The notes beneath the pieces were generated by a model. The model was given only the letters and a program-made list of their open reading frames with translations, did no database searches and was not told where the DNA came from. From the NCBI GenBank assembly GCA_002329155.1, contig DCXY01000024.1:73571-137570 (forward strand): a stretch of 64,000 nt of DNA. Reading direction: 5' to 3'. Shown piece after piece: positions 8,386-15,830 of the stretch. Made by a program: the position numbers and the translations under genes. Source of the DNA: Stenotrophomonas sp. UBA2124. GTDB taxonomy: Bacteria > Pseudomonadota > Gammaproteobacteria > Xanthomonadales > Xanthomonadaceae. The stretch's first letter is position 1. Every line of letters starts with the position of its first letter.

Positions 8386-8745
8386 TCAACGGCGGCCACG
8401 GTAGGGCTCGCAGCCTATGCCGTCGTTGTCCCGGTCCAGATGGCTGCCGTAGCCCGGATCACCCCGGTGTACCGGAGCCGCGCCGGCCGCGCGTGCCTCG
8501 TCACAGTTCCGGAAGGGCTGCGCCGTAGCGGGCGAAAGCCGCTGTGGCGTGAGGCGGGATGGGGCGGCTCTGCCTGCAGGCGGCTTATGCGCGGGTGGTG
8601 GCGGGGTTCCGCGGTGGCAGTGATAGTCGCCGGTCCTGCGGTTGGTGTGGCAACCGTTCTTGTCGAGCCCACCACTATGCGATTGAGCGGAGCCGCTCAA
8701 TATCAGCGCCAACATGGCAAGGGCAATCCTGAGCCTCTGTCCCAC
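8386..8745 (-). CDS. YHYH and excalibur calcium-binding domain protein
   Basis: This 119-residue secreted protein uses a GTG start at 8745, which gives a clean signal peptide (LRIALAMLALILSGSAQS). The mature N terminus carries a YHYH-type motif (HSGGLDKNGCH...GDYHCHRG). The C-terminal third is an excalibur domain: FRNCDEARAAGAAPV then DRDNDGIGCEP, with the Dx-DxDG calcium loop. The middle is proline-rich. Excalibur domains bind calcium outside the cytoplasm and often accompany nucleases, but no nuclease domain is present here. Confidence 0.75.
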   Translation of the reverse strand: MGQRLRIALAMLALILSGSAQSHSGGLDKNGCHTNRRTGDYHCHRGTPPPPAHKPPAGRAAPSRLTPQRLSPATAQPFRNCDEARAAGAAPVHRGDPGYGSHLDRDNDGIGCEPYRGRR

Positions 8746-8938
8746 ACAGCCCCCTGCTGTGCCGATGAAACCGCAATGGAAGCCCCGTGTATGGGGCAGC
8801 GCGATGGAACACCTGGCCAGGTACCGTGGCCGGGCAGGAGTCCGTTCGCGCAGCAGCATAGGGCACTACCACGGCCATGTCGCGGCGGCTGCCATGCTGC
8901 GCCGCAGCGGAAACAGGCGCGGCTTCAGGCCTGTGCCC

Positions 8939-9190
8939 TCAGCCGCACTTTCCCATCAGGTACAGGGCCAGCAATGGCGCAAGATTGAACAGCAGTATCC
9001 CGATCTTGTAGACGGCCATGCCGCTGTAGTGGATCGCGTTGAAGGTGCCGTCAGCAAGATGGAACCAGCGGCCATGGAGCCGGCGTAAGCTGCCGCCGGC
9101 GAACACGAACGCCAGGAACCAGACGATCAGCACCGCATAGTTCACCGCAAGCGAATACAACAGGAAATGGCACACCAGATCGTGGCGCAT
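8939..9190 (-). CDS. DUF6868-like small membrane protein
   Basis: This 83-residue protein has two hydrophobic helices (residues about 10-32 and 58-80) around a short basic loop (GGSLRRLHGRWF). The pattern LLYSLAVNYAVLIVWFL resembles the DUF6868 family as I remember it. Its function is unknown. Confidence 0.6.
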   Translation of the reverse strand: MRHDLVCHFLLYSLAVNYAVLIVWFLAFVFAGGSLRRLHGRWFHLADGTFNAIHYSGMAVYKIGILLFNLAPLLALYLMGKCG

Positions 9191-9226
9191 GAAACGCCCT
9201 TCAGCTGTAGTGGTTTGGATGAACCG

Positions 9227-9508
9227 TCAGTGTTCGACTGACCAGACAACCACACTCGCAACAATAAGCAACAGGGCAGCACCCAGCACAACCGGCCCAA
9301 TCCGGTGGTGGCAGTTAAAGCGGGGCCGCTGCGCGGCAAGCGCGGGGTTGTAGGCAAACAGGGCACCCATGGTGAGCCAGCCTGCGGCGCCCAGCCAACC
9401 TGAAAGGCCCGGAAACCTGCTGGTCGATGCCAGCGCCACCAGCGCAAACCCGGCCGCAAACCAAAGATGAAGGTTCTCACCCATGCGCTGACTTATCCGC
9501 CTGGACAT
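9227..9508 (-). CDS. Small membrane protein
   Basis: This 93-residue protein begins MSRRISQRMGENLH and has three hydrophobic segments (about 14-30, 38-54 and 72-90). The ATG at 9508 is preceded by AGGAAAAAC on the minus strand, a weak ribosome binding site. No family is recognised. Confidence 0.5.
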   Translation of the reverse strand: MSRRISQRMGENLHLWFAAGFALVALASTSRFPGLSGWLGAAGWLTMGALFAYNPALAAQRPRFNCHHRIGPVVLGAALLLIVASVVVWSVEH

Positions 9509-9594
9509 CGTTTTTCCTTGCATGCTGTTGATCCTGTGCGGTGTTGCAAGCAGGGCCAGGCCGGGCACGCAGCGGCACAGGCAGGGTGGAACTG

Positions 9595-9969
9595 TCAGGC
9601 GCCTTTGCCGGCCCGCATTCCGGCGTAGCTGTCCCACGGCGGCAGCCTGTGCCTGCGTGCCACGTGCCGGTAGTGGAGCGCCATGCACAGGCCAAACAGC
9701 AGCCCTGCGGCACCAGCGCCGGCAATGACCAGCCAGGTGGGCAAGCCCTGCCGCGACCACATCAGCACCCACATCAGCAGGCCCCAGAAGACACCAAAGA
9801 AGCCGCCCATGGCCAGTACCGTGCGCCAGAACCCCATGAACAGCGGCGGCGGAGCATCAATACCCAGCCGCCAGAGCAGTTTCCAGAGCGGTGGTGCAAA
9901 TACCGAAGGCGCAATACCCAGCATTGCCAGCTGCGCCTGCGCGGCCTCGCGTTGTTGCGCGTGTGTCAT
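9595..9969 (-). CDS. DUF6404 family membrane protein
   Basis: This 124-residue protein shows the DUF6404 pattern from memory: a short N-terminal helix, then APPLWKLLWRLGIDAPPPLFMGFW and a glycine-rich pair of membrane helices (FFGVFWGLLMWVLMW). A basic, aromatic tail ends it. I used the ATG at 9969 (MTHAQQREAA). The function is unknown. Confidence 0.65.
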   Translation of the reverse strand: MTHAQQREAAQAQLAMLGIAPSVFAPPLWKLLWRLGIDAPPPLFMGFWRTVLAMGGFFGVFWGLLMWVLMWSRQGLPTWLVIAGAGAAGLLFGLCMALHYRHVARRHRLPPWDSYAGMRAGKGA

Positions 9970-10033
9970 GTGCTGCCTGCTCCCCTGTGCGCGTGCTACA
10001 GCCGACCCCGGCCGAAGCGCCTTTGTCTGGTGT

Positions 10034-10297
10034 CTAGCCCAAGTATCGCACCACAAAGCCAAGCATCACCATGGCAATGCCGGCCATGGACGCATACCGC
10101 CCGACCGTGTCACCCGTGGTCAGCTCAAGCCCGTTGCGGTGGATGCCGTGAGCCATCAGCAGGAAGCCGATGCCGGCGAAAAGGTCGTGGAACTGCCGGC
10201 CATGCACCACATAGTCGAAAAGCCGGATCACGCCGACAATGATCATGAAAACGAGCAGTACCTTGGCGGCGGCAGGAGGCTTGGGTGATGGGGTCAT
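10034..10297 (-). CDS. Small membrane protein
   Basis: This 87-residue protein has three hydrophobic segments (about 12-28, 39-50 and 68-84) separated by histidine-rich loops (VVHGRQFHD and AHGIHRNG). It is the last gene of the small-membrane-protein run before the lipoprotein next to the integron. No family is recognised. Confidence 0.5.
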   Translation of the reverse strand: MTPSPKPPAAAKVLLVFMIIVGVIRLFDYVVHGRQFHDLFAGIGFLLMAHGIHRNGLELTTGDTVGRYASMAGIAMVMLGFVVRYLG

Positions 10298-10478
10298 GGC
10301 GTCTTCCTGCTCTCATGGCAGAAGGCTGGATAGGCAGGGCCGCCAGGGGAGCGGGCAGTGAGGTGCTCGGTCCATGCTCTCAAGCAGGGGCTTGGAGTCT
10401 GAGGTGCACAGCCTGATGTGTGGTGCCGGAACCACGCCGGGCTATGAAGCGGCGCCGGCTTGAATGAGTCGCCATGTC

Positions 10479-10835
10479 CTACTGGCCTGATACCTCAATC
10501 CGAAGCGAGGAGGTGCGATCAGCCAGCTCGATGATCTGATCGGCGGTAAGGCCTGCAACCTTGTCCTTGATGCGCCCTATCGTTGGATTCTGAAGCTCAG
10601 GGTTGCGCGCCACGTCATACGCACTGTTTGCACCCTCCAGATTCAGCTTGAGCACCGCCACGGCCAGCTTCTGCTGGTCAGTCAAGGAGCGTCCTTTCAT
10701 CATGGCGCTATAGGACGTTGCCGCAGTTGCTTCGCTTGTCGCATCAATGCGTACCAGTTCTCTTGGGGTTGGGGAGCTCGCACATGCGGCCACAAGAAGC
10801 AGGTTGATGAGTGAAAGAACCACAGGTCTCAACAC
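10479..10835 (-). CDS. Putative lipoprotein at the integron's distal edge
   Basis: This protein of about 118 residues uses a GTG start at 10835, preceded by AAGGAGAT at normal spacing. The start produces a lipoprotein signal with lipobox LVAAC. The mature part is helical and ends with TADQIIELADRTSSLRIEVSG. It reads in the same direction as the cassette genes but lies beyond the last recognisable attC, so it is either chromosomal flank or an old cassette that lost its site. Confidence 0.6.
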   Translation of the reverse strand: MLRPVVLSLINLLLVAACASSPTPRELVRIDATSEATAATSYSAMMKGRSLTDQQKLAVAVLKLNLEGANSAYDVARNPELQNPTIGRIKDKVAGLTADQIIELADRTSSLRIEVSGQ

Positions 10836-10923
10836 TTGGAAAATCTCCTTGTAGGGTAGGGGCGCCTGAGTCATGTTGGAGCTGCGGGGTGGGGGCGATC
10901 CATCTGGCAACCCGATTCATACC

Positions 10924-10984
10924 GCATAACGCCCGAGTTAAGCCGCGCCGCGAAGCAACGGTCGGCTTGAATGAATTGTTAGCT
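10924..10984 (-). other. attC 1 (distal end of the array)
   Basis: The cores are GCATAAC and GTTAGCT around an AAGCCGCGCCGCGAAG-type inverted repeat. It is the last attC away from the integrase and belongs to the zinc-ribbon-like cassette. Confidence 0.85.
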
Positions 10985-11329
10985 GCCAGCGACGTACTCA
11001 TACACGCAGAGTGGCATGTAGCGGTAAGACGACATTGCAAACTCATGGATCTCATAGGTCACCCGAACCGGAATCCCACACCCCAGGCAACAAAAGTCAG
11101 TGTAATCCGTCTCCCACGGCACTGGAGGGCCGGCCGCGGCGTCCAGCGCGGCATGGATACTTGGCGTGAACGGCTTGGGATTTTTGCGGCCGAGCTGGAA
11201 CCGAGTGGATTCACCACACACGGCGCAGCGGTACACCGTGGGACTTCCAAAGACGGGACGTTCAGTGAACCGTTCTGGCGAAAGGTTCAGCAGTCGTTCT
11301 CCTGGCTCCGTTGCAACTACATTTTCCAT
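10979..11329 (-). CDS. Cassette protein with paired cysteine motifs
   Basis: This 116-residue protein has a CAVCGES motif (residues about 36-42) and a second CCLGCG motif (about 79-84). Together they could form a zinc ribbon. The rest is not recognised. The stop codon lies in the attC 1 core, as is common for integron cassettes. The function is unknown. Confidence 0.65.
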   Translation of the reverse strand: MENVVATEPGERLLNLSPERFTERPVFGSPTVYRCAVCGESTRFQLGRKNPKPFTPSIHAALDAAAGPPVPWETDYTDFCCLGCGIPVRVTYEIHEFAMSSYRYMPLCVYEYVAGS

Positions 11330-11332
11330 GGT

Positions 11333-11394
11333 AGCTAACGCCTGAGTTAAGCCAACGCAGTGAGGCAGCGGTGGGGGTGGGCGATTTGTTGGGT
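11333..11394 (-). other. attC 2
   Basis: The cores are AGCTAAC and GTTGGGT. The left half (CGCCTGAGTTAAGCC) matches the array consensus, while the right half is diverged, so the site is moderately degenerate. Confidence 0.7.
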
Positions 11395-11395
11395 C

Positions 11396-11716
11396 TCAGG
11401 CTGCGTCTGGATCAGCAAGGGTTCCGGTGCCATTCTTGAAGTATCTCAACCAGATGTCATCGAACTCTTCGCCCCAGCCACGGACCCCGAAAGTTACGGC
11501 AGGGAAGTTCTTTGACATTGGCAAAAATTTCTCTTCGATGTGGCAGAGGTAGCCAGGGAACTCCACGGTATTGCCGGCTAGAGCGAGTCGCAGGTTCTCA
11601 ATATCTAGTGAATCCCAACTCTGGCCGGCGACCCAATCAAGCACCTCTTTAATGAATTGCTCATCCCCTGTTTCCTGGCCCCAGAATACCAGCTCGATTT
11701 TCGTGTAATAGCTCAC
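11396..11716 (-). CDS. Cassette protein of unknown function
   Basis: This 106-residue acidic protein begins MSYYTKIELVFWGQETGD and has a mixed alpha/beta pattern with no signal or membrane segment. Two tryptophan-containing stretches (VAGQSWDSLDIENL and VRGWGEEFDDIWLRYF) resemble small immunity-type proteins, but I do not recognise a family. It forms one cassette with attC 2. Confidence 0.65.
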   Translation of the reverse strand: MSYYTKIELVFWGQETGDEQFIKEVLDWVAGQSWDSLDIENLRLALAGNTVEFPGYLCHIEEKFLPMSKNFPAVTFGVRGWGEEFDDIWLRYFKNGTGTLADPDAA

Positions 11717-11736
11717 AATGTGCTCTCTCTAATCAT

Positions 11737-11798
11737 GCATAAAGCCAGAAGTAAGCGGCTGCCACGAAGTGACAGTCGGCTTAAATGAATTGTTAGCC
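11737..11798 (-). other. attC 3 (degenerate)
   Basis: The inverted repeat is present (GCGGCTGCCACGAAGTG...), but the left core reads GCATAAA instead of GCCTAAC. The critical AAC is lost, so this site may no longer recombine. Confidence 0.65.
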
Positions 11799-12212
11799 GT
11801 CAACCAGAGCGCGGAACTGGCTGACGATCTTCGGCAACTCCGTAGGCTCCAACTCGAAGCCGCCGGATACCTTTGTGGGCCAGTAAGTTGGGCCGCTGTA
11901 CTGATGGCGTTGAAGGGAGACCTCTGCAACCAAGTGCCCGGAGTTGTCTCGTGATCGTAGCTTGAAAACAAACTCGTCGGGGCTGGCGCTTTGTAGTAAG
12001 ACCTCGCCTGAGCGAGTGCGCTCTAGGGAAGTTAGCCTCTCAACGAACTGAGCTAGGACTGGTTGTTCCAAGCAAACGGAGTCGTATGTGCCACGGAACG
12101 CGCCCAAGGTCACACTGACTTGGACGCGTAGGTCGCCCTCGTTTGGTGTGCCCGGCGCCGCTCTTTCAAGTACAACAAGATCTGTATGTTCTGTTTCAGT
12201 GCCGATGCGCAT
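11793..12212 (-). CDS. Cassette protein, WapI/DUF6228-like immunity candidate
   Basis: This 139-residue protein has a beta-rich pattern (VQVSVTLGAFRGTYDSVCLEQP, then a helix QFVERLTSLERTRSGE, then strands FVFKLRSRDNSGHLVAEVSL). It ends with ELPKIVSQFRALVDG. This order resembles the DUF6228/WapI-type immunity family as I remember it. That match is tentative. Such proteins protect against polymorphic toxins in their families. The stop lies in the attC 3 core. Confidence 0.6.
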   Translation of the reverse strand: MRIGTETEHTDLVVLERAAPGTPNEGDLRVQVSVTLGAFRGTYDSVCLEQPVLAQFVERLTSLERTRSGEVLLQSASPDEFVFKLRSRDNSGHLVAEVSLQRHQYSGPTYWPTKVSGGFELEPTELPKIVSQFRALVDG

Positions 12213-12220
12213 GATTTGAC

Positions 12221-12283
12221 GGCTAACGCTCTGAGTTAAGCCGCTGCCACGAAGTGGCAGTCGACTTGAATGAATTGTTAGGT
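12221..12283 (-). other. attC 4
   Basis: The cores are GGCTAAC and GTTAGGT. The stem contains CCGCTGCCACGAAGTGGCAG, the same subtype as attC 3 and attC 16. Confidence 0.85.
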
Positions 12284-12712
12284 CTCACTCCATGGAAGCA
12301 TGAGCGTAACCATGGATAGCTCACCATCTTTGAACTCGTAATGAGTGTCGCTTGTCTCGCCTAGAACCTTGAGCCAGCGCCTTGTGTTTGGGGGTGTTTG
12401 GTACGGTAGGCCAGAATGCTTACATGCCTGCTCGGCGGCACCAAAGGTTGCGTATATGGGTACGCCGATCTCAGCTTGATCAATTGGGTCGAAGCCACTT
12501 GCTGGCTCGATGTAGCAAAAGATCGTTTCAAGAACCTGTTGATCATTAAAGCGAAGCTGGATGCCAGCTTGCTGGATTTCAGCGTAGTAGACGTCGGGAA
12601 TTCCCTCGTGAGAACGATCGAAGCTGTAAATGACATCAACGTCGTACTCGTCGAGAATCTCAACGATGTCGTCGTCTTTTAGATTTTTGCCAAGAAGGGA
12701 TAGTGCTGTCAT
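12278..12712 (-). CDS. Cassette protein of unknown function
   Basis: This 144-residue protein starts at ATG 12712 (MTALSLLGKNLKDDDI). The longer frame would translate the neighbouring attC and is rejected. It has a recognisable pattern of its own: IFCYIEPASGFDPID, then IGVPIYATFGAAEQACKHSG and a C-terminal ELSMVTLML strand. I know no function for this pattern. It is soluble and reads away from the integrase. Confidence 0.65.
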   Translation of the reverse strand: MTALSLLGKNLKDDDIVEILDEYDVDVIYSFDRSHEGIPDVYYAEIQQAGIQLRFNDQQVLETIFCYIEPASGFDPIDQAEIGVPIYATFGAAEQACKHSGLPYQTPPNTRRWLKVLGETSDTHYEFKDGELSMVTLMLPWSET

Positions 12713-12715
12713 GAG

Positions 12716-12777
12716 GCCTAACGCCTGAGTTAAGCCGACGCTGCGAAGCAGCGGTCGGCTTGGACGAACTGTTAGGC
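12716..12777 (-). other. attC 5 (subtype shared by ORF-less cassettes)
   Basis: The cores are GCCTAAC and GTTAGGC with the stem CCGACGCTGCGAAGCAGCGG. It belongs to ORF-less cassette B1. Confidence 0.92.
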
Positions 12778-13055
12778 GGGAATGGGCCAGTGAACCATCC
12801 CTGGGCCAGCACCGCCTCCCCAACTACGTAGTGCAAACCGATGGTGCTACAGCTTGCATGACGGGGCTTGCCCGGCGATGCGTGAAGCGCGGAGCCACCG
12901 AAGTGACAACAATGATTGCGTGGAACGGGTAACGCCTGAGCGGGAGTGGTGAGCCGGCCGGCGCACGCGGCGGTGATGACCGCTTGTCGGCGCCGCCCGG
13001 TAAACCGCCAGCGATTTGGCCGGAGCCAGAACCACTTGCCTGATGTTCTCATACT
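12778..13055 (-). other. ORF-less cassette B1
   Basis: This is a 278-bp cassette body with no supported gene. It aligns along its length with five other cassettes at 14527, 19162, 19504, 19846 and 20547. Frames exist but are not conserved between copies because of single-base indels. An internal GGTAACGCCTGAG (12928-12940) resembles the start of an attC. Confidence 0.8.
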
Positions 13056-13115
13056 GCCTAACGCTTGAAGTAATCCACGTCGCGACGCATCGTCGGACTG
13101 AATGAATTGTTAGAC
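13056..13115 (-). other. attC 6
   Basis: The cores are GCCTAAC and GTTAGAC. The stem is diverged (CGTCGCGACGCATCG). It belongs to the kptA cassette. Confidence 0.85.
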
Positions 13116-13661
13116 CTCGGCTGGGAACTCAAGATAGTGAGTTGGAACAGTGGGCGTAAGCCACACACCATTGGCAGACACGTAGAACTCGTGACCATCG
13201 CGTTGCATCTCTGACGCTCTAACGATTAACACAATTGGGTAACCATGGCGTGAGCCAACCTCGATGGCCGTTACCTTTTCCAAGGATAGATGTACGTGTT
13301 GGCGAGAACCAGGAAGAAGGCCGTTTTCTCGAATAGATTTGGAAAACCTGGTGGCGGTGCCGTGATACAGGATGGCGGGAGGATCCTGAGGGAGGAAATT
13401 CAGGTCAACCGCAGTCGAGTGCCCCTGATTGGCCCGAATCCTTTGCCCATCAGAAGTCAGAGCGAACCGCTTCTTATCACTTGTAGCGATAATCTCTAGG
13501 ATAATGTCATGTGTAAGGCCAGCTCCCTTAGCATTCGCTAGTTGAATCAGCTCGTCAAGGTTAGCCCAACCTTGGGGATCTAGTGTCAGCCCAATCTCCT
13601 CCGGCTTGTGGCGGAGGATGAGGCTGATGAATCTGCTTTTTGATTCCAGTTGCTTGGACAT
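13110..13661 (-). CDS. kptA: RNA 2'-phosphotransferase, Tpt1/KptA family
   Basis: This 183-residue protein is a full-length KptA. The family removes a 2'-phosphate from RNA by transfer to NAD, giving ADP-ribose 1'',2''-cyclic phosphate; some bacterial members also ADP-ribosylate nucleic-acid ends. The catalytic set is visible: Arg17-His18 in LILRHKPEEIGL, Arg76 in RIRANQGHS, and Arg138 in VGSRHGYP. The NAD-binding LYHGT (98-102) and HVHLS (122-126) are present. It is a gene cassette, so it is a recent mobile gain. In bacteria its RNA substrate is not settled, and RNA repair or defence are both possible. Confidence 0.92.
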   Translation of the reverse strand: MSKQLESKSRFISLILRHKPEEIGLTLDPQGWANLDELIQLANAKGAGLTHDIILEIIATSDKKRFALTSDGQRIRANQGHSTAVDLNFLPQDPPAILYHGTATRFSKSIRENGLLPGSRQHVHLSLEKVTAIEVGSRHGYPIVLIVRASEMQRDGHEFYVSANGVWLTPTVPTHYLEFPAEV

Positions 13662-13671
13662 TTGATGAGAG

Positions 13672-13731
13672 ATCTAACGCTCGAGTTAAGCCGCGCCGCG
13701 AAGCGGTGGCGGCTTGAATGAATTGTTAGGC
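13672..13731 (-). other. attC 7
   Basis: The cores are ATCTAAC and GTTAGGC around CCGCGCCGCGAAGCGG. It belongs to the cassette at 13739-14137. Confidence 0.88.
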
Positions 13732-13738
13732 GGAGTAC

Positions 13739-14137
13739 TCATAAGTCGCTCGCGTCCTCGACTAGGGCCCAATCTTGCATGTCTGGGATGACGCGTTGAG
13801 CGACGAAGTCAAAGACATTGGCATAAACATCTATCACGATGTTCCACGTCCGCGGTGACGGCTGTGAGCTATCTCCAAACACGGGATGGAAGTAAATAAC
13901 TTTGTCTGTGATCTCTCCATCGAGCAGCTCTAGTCCCGCGAAGTCGTCGCAATCTTGGCGGCAGGCGAACACAAACACCTCGCCCTTGTTTACATCCTCG
14001 CGGCGAAAGACTTTTGCTGTGCCAGCCATCTCCTCAGGCTCTTGGATGAAGTGCCATGGTGTGAAACGTGTCAGATCTTGAGCCAGAAACCAGCGGAGGG
14101 CATTGGGCCACTGGGGGTTAATTTTTGATCGCTCCAT
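13739..14137 (-). CDS. Cassette protein of unknown function
   Basis: This 132-residue protein begins MERSKINPQWPNALRWFL. It has a central FVFACRQDCDDFAGLELLDG stretch and a VIYFHPVF strand. The C terminus has an aromatic helix (WNIVIDVYANVFDFVAQ). The overall look is that of SMI1/KNR4-like immunity or small unknown cassette proteins, but no family is certain. Confidence 0.65.
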   Translation of the reverse strand: MERSKINPQWPNALRWFLAQDLTRFTPWHFIQEPEEMAGTAKVFRREDVNKGEVFVFACRQDCDDFAGLELLDGEITDKVIYFHPVFGDSSQPSPRTWNIVIDVYANVFDFVAQRVIPDMQDWALVEDASDL

Positions 14138-14150
14138 ATGTCTCCGAGCC

Positions 14151-14212
14151 GCCTAACGCCTGAGTTAAGCCGACGCTGCGAAGCAGCGGTCGGCTTGGAC
14201 GACTTGTTAGGC
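14151..14212 (-). other. attC 8
   Basis: The cores are GCCTAAC and GTTAGGC. The stem is nearly identical to the ORF-less-cassette subtype (CCGACGCTGCGAAGCAGCGG), with GACTTG in place of GAACTG before the right core. Confidence 0.92.
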
Positions 14213-14443
14213 ATCATCGCCTGAAGTAACAGCAGGTGCTCTACTCTTGGAAAGAAGGCGCCAAGCGACCACTCCCAATGCGAAGATGCCGAGATACGGG
14301 CCGCACTCATGGATGAACTGCCCAATGTAAGCCCCGATCTTGTAACCCGCGCTATAGCCGGAATGGTAATGGCTGGTGCTGGCGAAGGACCAAGCGGGAA
14401 CCAAGGATAGCAGTGCGCATATAATATGAATTGCTTTTGTCAT
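14207..14443 (-). CDS. Small cassette membrane protein
   Basis: This 78-residue protein has an N-terminal hydrophobic segment (HIICALLSLVPAWSFA), possibly a signal peptide, and a second one (LGIFALGVVAWRLL). Between them is a glycine- and histidine-containing linker (HYHSGYSAGYKIGAYIG). The start at 14443 was chosen because the longer frame runs back through attC 9 and cassette B2. The stop lies in the attC 8 core. The function is unknown. Confidence 0.6.
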   Translation of the reverse strand: MTKAIHIICALLSLVPAWSFASTSHYHSGYSAGYKIGAYIGQFIHECGPYLGIFALGVVAWRLLSKSRAPAVTSGDDA

Positions 14444-14464
14444 GTGGTTTACGTTTCTCACTAG

Positions 14465-14526
14465 GCCTAACGCCTGAGTTAAGCCGACGCTGCGAAGCAG
14501 CGGTCGGCTTGGACGAACTGTTAGGC
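14465..14526 (-). other. attC 9 (subtype shared by ORF-less cassettes)
   Basis: The cores are GCCTAAC and GTTAGGC with the CCGACGCTGCGAAGCAGCGG stem. It belongs to ORF-less cassette B2. Confidence 0.92.
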
Positions 14527-14803
14527 GGGAATGGGCCCGTGAACCATCCCTGGGCCAGTGCCGCCTCCCCAACTGCTTATGCAACCGATGGTGCCACAGC
14601 TGGCATGACCGGGCATGCCTGCCAATGCGTGATGCGGGGTGTAACCGAAGCCAAGCAGAACAATTGTGCGAAAAGCCTGATGCCTAAGCCGGAGTGTTGG
14701 GCTTGCAGGACTCAACAGCGGTGATGACTGCTACCCGGCACCGACCGGTAAACGACAGGTTGGCTGGCCGAAGCCCAAACAGCCCATCAACCACCCCCAT
14801 GCC
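14527..14803 (-). other. ORF-less cassette B2
   Basis: This 277-bp body pairs closely with B3 (19162-19441) and more distantly with B1, B4, B5 and B6. A 64-codon minus-strand frame is shared with B3 but not with the other copies, so coding is not supported. Confidence 0.8.
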
Positions 14804-14862
14804 GCCTAACGCCTGAGCTAAGCCGCACCGCGTAGCGGCGTCCGCCGAATGAGTTGTTAGAC
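14804..14862 (-). other. attC 10
   Basis: The cores are GCCTAAC and GTTAGAC, with CGCCTGAGCTAAG in the left arm and CCGCACCGCGTAGCGG in the stem. It belongs to the cassette at 14857-15246. Confidence 0.85.
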
Positions 14863-15246
14863 CCCTTGCCATCGCGGAAACCACTTTTCACGGACTGCAA
14901 TCTCCATCACAGCCGGTAGCGTGTACCGCTGCCAAGGTATGACCGTCTCTGGGGCTCCGACACGGCTATACTCGCCGGCATCAAACGCCGAATAGACCTC
15001 TAGTGGCACTTTTGATAGAGCTGGGTCAGCAAGGCAAGACAGTACATTCATCGCGCAATCCGCAAGATCATAGCTGATCTGCCCGTACAAGAATTCTAAC
15101 GCCACATGTTTGGCGAAGACGAACTGAAAGGAAGGCCCATTTAGCTGATGCTTGCGGCAAAAGGCGGTCACGCGCTCGCCAATGACCCCACTTTCCAGGT
15201 CGGGATTGACGCATTCGAGTATGAGTTTGTGTAGATCTTCTTCCAC
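14857..15246 (-). CDS. Cassette protein of unknown function
   Basis: This 129-residue mostly helical soluble protein begins MEEDLHKLILECVNPD. It contains a FVFAKHVALEFLYGQISYDLADCAMNVL helical stretch and ends with an aromatic WFPRWQGV tail. It resembles no family I can name. The stop lies in the attC 10 core. Confidence 0.65.
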   Translation of the reverse strand: MEEDLHKLILECVNPDLESGVIGERVTAFCRKHQLNGPSFQFVFAKHVALEFLYGQISYDLADCAMNVLSCLADPALSKVPLEVYSAFDAGEYSRVGAPETVIPWQRYTLPAVMEIAVREKWFPRWQGV

Positions 15247-15247
15247 G

Positions 15248-15307
15248 GTCTAATGCCTGAGTTAAGTCAACCCGCGAAGCGGCGTCGGCTTGAATGAATT
15301 GTTAGGC
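15248..15307 (-). other. attC 11
   Basis: The left core is GTCTAAT, with the final C changed to T; the right core is GTTAGGC. The stem is short (CCCGCGAAGCGGCG). It belongs to the cassette at 15262-15762. Confidence 0.75.
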
Positions 15308-15762
15308 ACCTGGCCGAGAAGGGGAACAGCGATCGACTGGCACCGCGGAAGCATGAGGGGCATCTGGTGATGAAGGAGCTGGAGCGCACCAGAAGGGTCG
15401 TTGCAGTCGTCCAGCAGGTGATACAGGCGATAACCAAGCATGACAAATGGATCGTCTAGGTCCTTCCCAATAGCGTGATGCGCTGCCCATCGAGCAAGTC
15501 CCAGCATAGCCGCATCAGAGGACGTATCTGTTGCCAATGCCAAGGCAGAGAGCTCCTCGACGAAGGACAGTGAGAAAGGGCGGATAGAGAACTCGTATTC
15601 CGGGCGTTTCAGGCAAGCCTCAGGGCCGTCAGTCGATAGTTCCAGAAGTTCATAGGCGGGACTACTAGACGCAAGAATCTGTTCGTCTGCCCAAGCAATG
15701 ACCGCATCGGACGAAATTAGTCCGATGTTCCATAGCGTCAGAATGCGTTTGATGGACTGCAT
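15262..15762 (-). CDS. Cassette protein of unknown function, tail encoded by attC
   Basis: This 166-residue helical soluble protein starts at ATG 15762 (MQSIKRILTLWNIGLI). The frame does not stop at the attC core but runs 46 bases into it, adding a tail ending NNSFKPTPLRGLT. Such attC-encoded tails are seen in other integron cassettes. No domain is recognised. Confidence 0.6.
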   Translation of the reverse strand: MQSIKRILTLWNIGLISSDAVIAWADEQILASSSPAYELLELSTDGPEACLKRPEYEFSIRPFSLSFVEELSALALATDTSSDAAMLGLARWAAHHAIGKDLDDPFVMLGYRLYHLLDDCNDPSGALQLLHHQMPLMLPRCQSIAVPLLGQVPNNSFKPTPLRGLT

Positions 15763-15768
15763 GCGGGT

Positions 15769-15828
15769 GCCTATCACCAGAGTCAAGCCGCGCCGCGAAG
15801 CGGCATCGGCTTGAATGAATTGGTAGGT
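15769..15828 (-). other. attC 12 (degenerate)
   Basis: The left core is GCCTATC and the right core GGTAGGT; both have lost the expected AAC/GTT. The stem CCGCGCCGCGAAGCGG is intact. The flanking barstar cassette may be fixed in place. Confidence 0.7.
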
Positions 15829-15830
15829 GG

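Noticed and set aside
12278..12823. N-terminal extension of the cassette protein at 12278 to 12823
   Set aside because: The extra residues translate attC 5 and part of B1. The ATG at 12712 gives a normal cassette gene.
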